Source: an uncultured archaeon (GTDB taxonomy: Archaea > Halobacteriota > Halobacteria > Halobacteriales > Haloferacaceae). Taken from it: 46,576 nt of DNA. Shown here piece by piece: positions 40,709 to 46,576 of the stretch. The stretch is from assembly GCA_937138675.1 (NCBI GenBank), contig CAKZPG010000003.1:1-46576 (forward strand). Direction: 5' to 3'. The notes beneath the pieces were generated by a model, which was not told the DNA's origin, did not search any database, and worked only from the letters and a program-made list of their open reading frames with translations. The position numbers and the translations under genes were made by a program. How positions within the stretch are numbered: the stretch's first letter is position 1; each line of letters opens with the position of its first letter.

Positions 40709-42205
40709 CTAGTATGTACGAGCGAAGTAGGCTGTTGTTTCCGCCGCGTCGTCACAGAGCGCGCAGATATCGCCCGTCACCTCGTGGATCGCACGGCCGG
40801 ATGCGTACTCGTCGACCGGTGTGTCGAGCGGGACTGCAACGACCTCCGCTGCGATCTCATCTTTGATCTTCGTCTCGCAGGCCTCATCGCCACACCACGG
40901 CGCGGCGACGTAGCCGCCGTGCTGACCGATAGTGCCGAGGATCTCGCCGCGGGAATCGGCCTCGCGGACGTTCTCGGTTAGGTTCGTTGACGCAGCGTCG
41001 TACAGCTTCTCGTGTATCTGGTCGAGGTGGTTCTCGACCGACGTGGCGATACCTTCCGCATCGATCGAGACGCTCTCACCATCTGGGCGGTGGACCGCGG
41101 TTGCCGTCTCGCTCTCGAGTTCGTTCGGGCCGACCTCGAGGCGCAGCGGGACGCCTTTGAGCTCCCATTCGTTGAATTTGAAACCAGGATTGCGCTCGTC
41201 GCGGTCGTCGAGTTCAACCCGTACGCCCGCATTGCGGAGCCCCTCGGCGAGGTCGTCGGCGTACGAGAGTATCTCCTCGCGGTCGTCGGCGTGCCAGATA
41301 GGCACGATCACGACCTGTTCGGGCGCAACGGCGGGCGGGAGGACAAGGCCCTGGTCGTCGGAGTGAGTCATGATTAGAGCGCCGAGCGCGCGCCACGACA
41401 GCCCCCACGAGGTTGTGTGACAGACCGACTCTCCCTCGTTTTCGTCAGTGTAGGTGATCTCGAACGCCTCGCCGAACGACGTGCCGAGATGGTGGCTCGT
41501 CGCCGCCTGGACGCTCTTACCGTCAGGCATCAGTGTTTCTATTGTCGTTGTCGTGTCCGCGCCGGGGAACTTGTCATGTTCGGGCTTGGCCCCACGAAGC
41601 GCCGGCATCGCCAGCATCTCCTCGTACAGATTGGCGTACTGGTCGAGGCGCATCAGTGTCTCCGCCCACGCGCTCGCGTCGTCGGCGTGGGCCGTGTGGC
41701 CCTCCTGCCACAGGAACTCCTTCGTGCGGAAGAACGGCTTTGTCTCCGTCGCCTCCCACCGTACGACCGAACACCACTGGTTCAGGCGCATTGGCAGGTC
41801 GCGGTAGCTCCGCACCCACTGTGCGATATACGGCGCAATGATAGACTCGGAGGTGGGCCGGACGGCGAGTCGCTCCTCTAGCTCCTCTTCGCCGCCGTGG
41901 GTGACCCACGCCACCTCGGGATTGAACCCCTCGACAACGTCTTTTTCGCGCTCCAGAAACGATTCGGGGATGAAGAGGGGGAAGTAGGCGTTGTCGACGC
42001 CGGTTGTCTTGAACCGCTCGTCGAGTTCGGACTTGAGCGCTTCCCACAGCGCGTAGCCGCGCGGACGCGTGATAATGAACCCACCCATCCGATCCGGGCC
42101 GTAGCTCGCGAGTCCGGCCTTCTGGACCACCTCCGCGTACCACTCGCCCGTCTCGTACTCCTTCGACTTCGTGACGCCAAGTTCCTGACCGCCGTCGTCG
42201 CTCAT
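40709..42205 (-). CDS. proS: Prolyl-tRNA synthetase
   Basis: This 498-residue class II synthetase charges tRNA-Pro. The motif 2 region is VVRWEATETKPFFRTKEF, then WQEGHTAH; the motif 3 region is GLSWRALGALIMTHSDDQG with the Arg expected. The C-terminal domain of the archaeal/eukaryotic type has the zinc-site cysteines CGDEAC and CALC. The start is the ATG at 42205 (MSDDGGQELG); upstream residues in frame do not match the family. The N-terminus lacks the bacterial editing insert, which fits the archaeal form. It lies 50 bases downstream of an unrecognised gene. Confidence 0.95.
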   Translation of the reverse strand: MSDDGGQELGVTKSKEYETGEWYAEVVQKAGLASYGPDRMGGFIITRPRGYALWEALKSELDERFKTTGVDNAYFPLFIPESFLEREKDVVEGFNPEVAWVTHGGEEELEERLAVRPTSESIIAPYIAQWVRSYRDLPMRLNQWCSVVRWEATETKPFFRTKEFLWQEGHTAHADDASAWAETLMRLDQYANLYEEMLAMPALRGAKPEHDKFPGADTTTTIETLMPDGKSVQAATSHHLGTSFGEAFEITYTDENEGESVCHTTSWGLSWRALGALIMTHSDDQGLVLPPAVAPEQVVIVPIWHADDREEILSYADDLAEGLRNAGVRVELDDRDERNPGFKFNEWELKGVPLRLEVGPNELESETATAVHRPDGESVSIDAEGIATSVENHLDQIHEKLYDAASTNLTENVREADSRGEILGTIGQHGGYVAAPWCGDEACETKIKDEIAAEVVAVPLDTPVDEYASGRAIHEVTGDICALCDDAAETTAYFARTY

Positions 42206-42255
42206 CAGTGTCCGGAGGTGGTCGCACCCGATGTTAAGGCTCCCGAAGGCCCGGG

Positions 42256-42738
42256 TCAGGCGTCTCCACCCGGGTCGACAGCGAATGGGCTGTCGTCCTC
42301 GGTCCATGGCCACCCCGGCAGTCGGGTCTGGAACCCCGCCGCGAGCGCCGCGGCCAGGTCGTCCGCGCCCGCCGGCCCGTCAGCATGAGTGTGGACGTCG
42401 GCGTAGTGGAAGGTGGCCTCGGCGAGCGTCGAAAGCGGTTCGCCGCCAGCTATGGTCGCCGCCAGCAGGCGCCCGAGTCGCTCGTCGACGACGAACCCCG
42501 GGTAGTCGCCGTCCACGTCGAGGTCGCGCAAGAGGGCGACGTAGGCCGCGACGTTCACCGCGCGGTCGCCGTCGGCGAACACCCGGTCGACTTCATGACG
42601 GTACGCCGTTTCGGTCACTGGCGCGACCCCGGTTCCGAAGGCCTCTGCGAGGCGCGCCCGCGTCTCGTTCGTCAGGTCGACCACGTCCGTCCGGTCACGC
42701 ACTCGATCGCGCTCCGCATGCACTCGCTCAGGAGTCAT
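42256..42738 (-). CDS. Conserved-looking haloarchaeal protein, unrecognised
   Basis: This 160-residue protein is one I do not recognise. The first 35 residues are highly charged and helical (ERVHAERDRVRDR); the rest is mostly helical with VNVAAYVALLRDLDVDGDYPGF and a late acidic, Trp-rich stretch (LPGWPWTEDDSPF). A cluster of His residues (FHYADVHTHADG, about 110-121) could bind metal. There are no membrane segments or cysteines. ATG codons at 42738 and 42744 are both possible. It lies 50 bases upstream of proS in the same direction and divergent from the aCPSF1 gene. Being expressed with a tRNA synthetase does not by itself tell its role. Confidence 0.65.
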   Translation of the reverse strand: MTPERVHAERDRVRDRTDVVDLTNETRARLAEAFGTGVAPVTETAYRHEVDRVFADGDRAVNVAAYVALLRDLDVDGDYPGFVVDERLGRLLAATIAGGEPLSTLAEATFHYADVHTHADGPAGADDLAAALAAGFQTRLPGWPWTEDDSPFAVDPGGDA

Positions 42739-42908
42739 CTCCATAGGGCGTGAGACACGGGGAGTGACTTTCCACTTTGGGAAGCCTTTTATTGGATCCA
42801 CCCCAGACGATATCCAAGCGGGTTCTCGCTGTCCTCTCGTCCGCGGACGGACTGTCCCCTGACGACGTGATAGACGCCGAGGCGGTGGTTCCCGATCGTC
42901 CTCCCATC

Positions 42909-44834
42909 ATGAACTCAGTGGAGACCAAACTCGAATCACTACAATCAGAGATCGAAGCAGAACTCCCCGACAATGTCGTCGTTTCGGACATTAGCTACGA
43001 AGGCCCGGAACTCGTCGTCTACACCCGGACACCGAAGGAGTTCGCCAGCAACGGCGGCCTCGTGCGGCGCCTCGCCTCGAAGCTTCGTAAGCGAATCACG
43101 GTCCGCCCGGACCCAGACGTGCTCTCTGGGCCGCGAGAGGCCACAGAAGAGATACGTGCTATCGTCCCCGAGGAGGCCGAGATTGCAGACCTCGATTTTC
43201 ACGTCGATACCGGCGAGGTGGTGATCGAGGCCGCGAAGCCCGGGATGGTAATCGGCCGCGGTGGGTCGACGCTCCGGGAGATCACGAAGCGGGTCGGCTG
43301 GACGCCAGAGGTCGTGCGCACGCCGCCAATCGAGTCCTCGACGGTCTCGAACGTCCGGAACTTCCTAAAACAAGAACGCGACGACCGCCGACAGATCCTC
43401 GAGCGGGTCGGTCGACAGATCCACCGCGAAGAGATGGCCGACGATCAGTGGGTCCGTATTTCAACGCTCGGCTGTTGCCGCGAGGTCGGGCGCGCCGCGT
43501 TCGTTCTCTCGACCGCCGAGACGCGTATTCTTGTCGACTGCGGCGACAAGCCCGGCGCTGATGACGAGGTGCCTTATCTTCAGGTGCCGGAGGCGCTGGG
43601 GTCGGGCGCGAACTCTATCGACGCCGTCGTCCTCACACACGCCCACCTCGACCACTCCGCGCTCGTCCCCCTCCTGTTCAAATACGGCTACGACGGGCCG
43701 ATCTACTGCACCGAGCCCACCCGTGACCTGATGGGGCTTCTGACACTTGACTATCTTGATGTCGCCTCAAAGGAGGGTCGTACCCCGCCGTACGAGTCCG
43801 AGATGGTGCGTGAGACGATCAAACACACTATTACGATCGAGTACGGCGACGTCACTGACATCGCCCCGGACGTGAAGCTCACGATGCACAACGCGGGCCA
43901 TATTCTTGGCTCCGCGGTCTCTCATTTCCACATCGGTGACGGCCTCTACAATGTTGCGTTCTCGGGCGACATCCACTACGAGGACACCCGACTGTTCAAC
44001 GGCGCCGTTAACGACTTTCCGCGTGTCGAGACGCTCGTTCTCGAATCGACCTACGGCGGGCGGAACGACTACCAGACCGACCAGGAAGACTCGGAGCGGA
44101 AACTGAAAGACGTCATCCAGCGTACCTACGACCAGGGTGGAAAGGTACTCATCCCCGCGTTCGCGGTTGGCCGGTCACAGGAGATTATGCTTGTTCTCGA
44201 GGAGGCGATGCGCTCCGAGAGCATCCCGGAGATGCCCGTCCATCTAGACGGAATGATCTGGGAGGCGACCGCAATCCACTCGACCTACCCCGAGTACCTG
44301 CGCGATGACCTGCGCGACCGAATCTTCCACGAAGACGAGAACCCGTTCCTCGCGGAACAGTTCAACCACATCGACGGCGGAGAGGACGAACGACAGGAGG
44401 TCACTGACGGCGAGCCCTGTATTATTCTCTCCACCTCGGGGATGGTCACGGGCGGCCCGATCATGTCGTGGCTGCGCCACCTCGGCCCGGACCCGGACTC
44501 GCGACTCGCCTTCGTCGGCTATCAGGCACAGGGGACGCTCGGGCGACGGATCCAGAACGGCTGGGACGAGATTCCGATAGACGACCGGACCGGTCGCGGC
44601 CGGTCGGGCACCCTGACGCTCAAGATGGACACGGAGACCGTCGACGGGTTCTCCGGCCACGCTGACCGGCAGGGTCTTGAGAACTTTGTACGTTCGATGA
44701 ATCCCCGCCCCGAGAAGGTGCTCTGTGTCCACGGGGACGAGCGCTCGGTTCAAGACCTTTCCTCGGCGCTCTACCACGACTTCAATATGCGGACGTTCGC
44801 GCCGCGGAATCTGGAAACGTTCCGGTTCAAATAG
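42909..44834 (+). CDS. KH/beta-CASP ribonuclease aCPSF1 (FttA, transcription termination factor)
   Basis: This 641-residue archaeal CPSF73-like RNase ends transcription by cutting the nascent RNA. Two N-terminal KH domains are present (about 1-140), the second with VIGRGGSTLREI. The metallo-beta-lactamase part has HAHLDHS and SGDIHYE. The beta-CASP part includes STYGGR, PAFAVGRSQE, the SGMVTGGP segment, and GFSGHAD. A late VHGDERS closes the zinc site. I start at the ATG at 42909 (MNSVETKLESL), the expected N-terminus; an in-frame extension of 44 residues up to 42777 has no family match, and cttttatt at 42783-42790 looks like a promoter instead. Confidence 0.94.
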   Translation: MNSVETKLESLQSEIEAELPDNVVVSDISYEGPELVVYTRTPKEFASNGGLVRRLASKLRKRITVRPDPDVLSGPREATEEIRAIVPEEAEIADLDFHVDTGEVVIEAAKPGMVIGRGGSTLREITKRVGWTPEVVRTPPIESSTVSNVRNFLKQERDDRRQILERVGRQIHREEMADDQWVRISTLGCCREVGRAAFVLSTAETRILVDCGDKPGADDEVPYLQVPEALGSGANSIDAVVLTHAHLDHSALVPLLFKYGYDGPIYCTEPTRDLMGLLTLDYLDVASKEGRTPPYESEMVRETIKHTITIEYGDVTDIAPDVKLTMHNAGHILGSAVSHFHIGDGLYNVAFSGDIHYEDTRLFNGAVNDFPRVETLVLESTYGGRNDYQTDQEDSERKLKDVIQRTYDQGGKVLIPAFAVGRSQEIMLVLEEAMRSESIPEMPVHLDGMIWEATAIHSTYPEYLRDDLRDRIFHEDENPFLAEQFNHIDGGEDERQEVTDGEPCIILSTSGMVTGGPIMSWLRHLGPDPDSRLAFVGYQAQGTLGRRIQNGWDEIPIDDRTGRGRSGTLTLKMDTETVDGFSGHADRQGLENFVRSMNPRPEKVLCVHGDERSVQDLSSALYHDFNMRTFAPRNLETFRFK

Positions 44835-44841
44835 GTATCAA

Positions 44842-44856
44842 GGCGGATTTCCCGCC
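44842..44856 (+). terminator. Short GC hairpin just after aCPSF1
   Basis: GGCGG (44842-44846) pairs with CCGCC (44852-44856) with loop atttc, seven bases after the stop codon. There is no following T run, so a terminator role is uncertain. Confidence 0.3.
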
Positions 44857-44907
44857 CCATCGTGCACGGGAAGATTGATGAGGAGTCACGCCTCGATGCG
44901 TCACGCG

Positions 44908-45336
44908 CTACGGCTGACGGACGCGTAGGCGCGCGGTCAGGTCCGCTCCGTCCGTGAGCGCCGTCACGAGGTCACGGTTGAGGTCCGCGGCGGCAGCGTC
45001 AGCACTGACAGCGACGGTCCGGTCGTCGACGTAGTCGCTCGTCCGGACGACGAGGCTGCGGTCGCTCGCGAACGTCAGGTTGGGGTCCCCGTTGGCGCGA
45101 ATACGCGCTTGATAGCCGTTGGCGCGGAGAGTCACGAGAATTTCGCTCATCGAGTCGCGACAGGCCGCGACGAACGAAGGATCAAAACTGTCGGGGGCGC
45201 GGTCCGCCCCTACGCCGACGATACAATCACCGGCACGCGTCAGCCAGTCGTCGCTGGTCACCTCGAACGTACTCGTGTGGGCTGCGGCGACGTTGTCGTG
45301 GCCGCGGGCCGCGACGGTCTCGACGTACTCGTCCAC
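44908..45336 (-). CDS. DUF371 family protein
   Basis: This 142-residue protein matches the archaeal DUF371 family: it opens with ARGHDNVAAAHTSTFEVT and has LTRAGDCIVGVGADRAP (about 32-48), the family's hallmark. It looks like a small all-beta/alpha domain with no enzyme motifs I can name. The function of the family is unknown to me. The late VRTSDYVDDRTVAVSADAAAADLNRDL segment suggests a compact C-terminal helix. It converges on aCPSF1 and is divergent from the coiled-coil gene, with 266 bases between the starts. Confidence 0.85.
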   Translation of the reverse strand: MDEYVETVAARGHDNVAAAHTSTFEVTSDDWLTRAGDCIVGVGADRAPDSFDPSFVAACRDSMSEILVTLRANGYQARIRANGDPNLTFASDRSLVVRTSDYVDDRTVAVSADAAAADLNRDLVTALTDGADLTARLRVRQP

Positions 45337-45602
45337 GGTGACAGTCGGGAGCGGGAGAACAAAGGTCTCGTGTGTGAACCGATACCACGACGTCTGGAGG
45401 CTCTCGGCGGTGAAATCGACGGAATTGGGTTGTGATGACCGAAGTGCTTATGTGGGAATCGGGTATAGTAGAGGCTACCAGAACGCCTCCGGCGTTCCGG
45501 CGGATCGCGCGCACGAATGATCGGAAACTCTTGTCGACGGTCGAACGCACCCCGTACACCCGCTGGTCAGTCCCGGAGCAGCATGGTATCGAGGTTTCAC
45601 AA
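45337..45602. other. Divergent intergenic region, DUF371 / coiled-coil gene
   Basis: This 266-base region contains AT-rich promoter-like sites (gcttatgtg near 45446 and gggtatagtag near 45462) but none at the leaderless distance from 45603. So the coiled-coil gene may have a 5' leader of roughly 110 bases. A reading frame through it joins the coiled-coil gene but has no protein-like features. Confidence 0.4.
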
Positions 45603-46526
45603 ATGGTAACGCAACAGGACGTACTCGAAGAGTACGATGTAGAGGCGATGAACAACCCAGATAACGTTGAGCTTCCTGAAGAGAAGCTTGAGAGCGGATC
45701 GAAAGGTGAGCTAATAAAGCTCGCCGGACAGCTCCGAGACCGGCGGAACGAGCTGAACCAGATGGCTTCCGAGCGCGCTTCCAAGCGTGATGACCTGAAC
45801 GCGAAGACACGTGAGAAGGTCGACGAGGCCCAGGAACACCGCGAAGATCGCGACCAGCTCAACGAGGATGTTCAAGAGCATAAGAAAGACCGGAACGAAT
45901 TGAATGCGGATGCGAACGAGCTGTTCGACAAGGTTGAGCAGCTAAAGACCGATCTCGACCTCAACGACGGCAAGGGCGCTGAGGAACTAAAGGAGGAGAT
46001 CGAGGATCTCGAGTTCCGCCAGCAGACTGAGGTACTCTCGGCTGAGGACGAGCGCGAACTTATCGAGAAGATCGAAAAAAAGCGTGAGCGTCTCGCGGAG
46101 CGAAAGGAGAAACTCGACGAAGCGGGTGATTTAGAGAAGCTTGTTGAAGAGGCAGAGGAGGTCCGTTCCGAGGCGTCGCGGCACCACCAGAAGGTGACCG
46201 AACTCGCCGACAAGGCTCAAGAGCACCACAACCAGATGATCGAGGCCTACCGTGAGGCCGATGAGATTCGGGACGAGGCTGACGCGATGCACGAACTGTT
46301 CGTTGAGGCTCAGGAGGCCGCCGACCGCCACCACGAGGACTTCGTGCGCGTCCAGAAGCGCCTGCGTGAGCTGGACAAGAAAGAAGAGAAGCAACAGAAA
46401 GACTCCCGTGCGGAGGAGCGCGAGGCCGCAAAGGAGGAGGCAGAGGAGATCTACCAACAGTTCAAAGAGGGCGAGACTCTTGATACCGAGGATCTCATGA
46501 AGCTGCAGAAGGCAGGCCTGCTGTGA
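45603..46526 (+). CDS. Long coiled-coil protein (COG1340 type)
   Basis: This 307-residue, almost wholly helical, charged protein is dominated by heptad-like Glu/Lys/Arg/Leu repeats from about residue 30 to 290 (RDRRNELNQMASERASKRDDLN, AEERE-rich end). It resembles the archaeal coiled-coil proteins grouped as COG1340, sometimes labelled phosphoserine-phosphatase-like with no evidence. Its role is unknown; structural or scaffolding work is plausible. The ATG at 45603 (MVTQQDVLEEYDVEAM) matches the usual family start. Its stop codon lies within the first bases of the terminal repeat, so the insertion-element boundary touches the gene's end. The residues up to LMKLQKAGLL look complete. Confidence 0.82.
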   Translation: MVTQQDVLEEYDVEAMNNPDNVELPEEKLESGSKGELIKLAGQLRDRRNELNQMASERASKRDDLNAKTREKVDEAQEHREDRDQLNEDVQEHKKDRNELNADANELFDKVEQLKTDLDLNDGKGAEELKEEIEDLEFRQQTEVLSAEDERELIEKIEKKRERLAERKEKLDEAGDLEKLVEEAEEVRSEASRHHQKVTELADKAQEHHNQMIEAYREADEIRDEADAMHELFVEAQEAADRHHEDFVRVQKRLRELDKKEEKQQKDSRAEEREAAKEEAEEIYQQFKEGETLDTEDLMKLQKAGLL

Positions 46527-46576
46527 ACTACCCCACCCTACTCGCTCACGGCTGACGCCGTTCGCTCTTTGAGGGT
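46523..46576 (-). repeat. Terminal repeat, right copy (TnpB-tail-like, inverted relative to left end)
   Basis: The reverse complement matches 220-273 at 48 of 54 positions. On the minus strand it reads LKERTASAVSE-stop. The window stops inside the element, so its transposase part, if any, lies outside. The first bases overlap the coiled-coil gene's stop codon. The C-terminal-tail orientation points into the window at both ends. Confidence 0.7.

Noticed and set aside
42777-42908. N-terminal extension of aCPSF1 up to 42777
   Set aside because: The family normally begins near MNSVETKLESL; the upstream bases look like promoter and leader, although a short extension cannot be fully excluded.

Overview
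This window is from a haloarchaeon (class Halobacteria). The encoded proteins are strongly acidic, the DNA is GC-rich, and many genes have a TATA-like element 25-30 bases upstream of the start codon with no ribosome binding site, which is the leaderless pattern usual in this group. Halocyanins, a PAN ATPase, Mre11/Rad50, an intein-bearing archaeal family B polymerase, AlaX and a KH/beta-CASP RNase all agree. I do not assign a genus.

Layout. At 1-286 there is a degenerate insertion-sequence tail. It is followed by an isolated halocyanin gene, a small DUF5789-type gene and an S9 peptidase (287-3341). Next come the methylmalonyl-CoA mutase cobalamin subunit with its GTPase MeaB, an alpha/beta hydrolase, and a thiolase/DUF35 pair (3381-7487). 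From 7599 to 13643 lies a respiratory block: an NAD-kinase-like gene, several small membrane proteins, the two halves of cytochrome b, and a second halocyanin. The second halocyanin shares a 343-bp identical tract with the first.

A genome-maintenance block follows (13662-27178): endonuclease III, a metallophosphoesterase, the proteasome ATPase, mre11-rad50, three small genes and DNA polymerase B. The polymerase carries two inteins, one in an exonuclease motif and one in a polymerase motif. Then sufCBD (27284-30871) makes Fe-S clusters, followed by a ferritin-like gene and a DtxR-family regulator that form a likely metal-responsive pair.

From 31854 to 32440 there is no protein gene. This stretch holds an IS200/IS605-type end remnant, tRNA-Gln(TTG) and a possible structured RNA. 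The last third carries a DICT-domain protein, an MFS transporter, AlaX, an HD-domain protein, glutamate synthase, prolyl-tRNA synthetase, an unrecognised gene, the termination RNase aCPSF1, DUF371 and a coiled-coil protein. The window ends in a second copy of the insertion-sequence tail, inverted relative to the first.

Most of this is conserved haloarchaeal core chromosome. The points most worth a second look are the halocyanin duplication, the cytochrome b operon with no Rieske gene in view, the paired inteins, the DtxR protein with changed metal ligands, the degenerate NAD-kinase-like protein, the possible RNA after tRNA-Gln, and the inverted repeats at the two ends.
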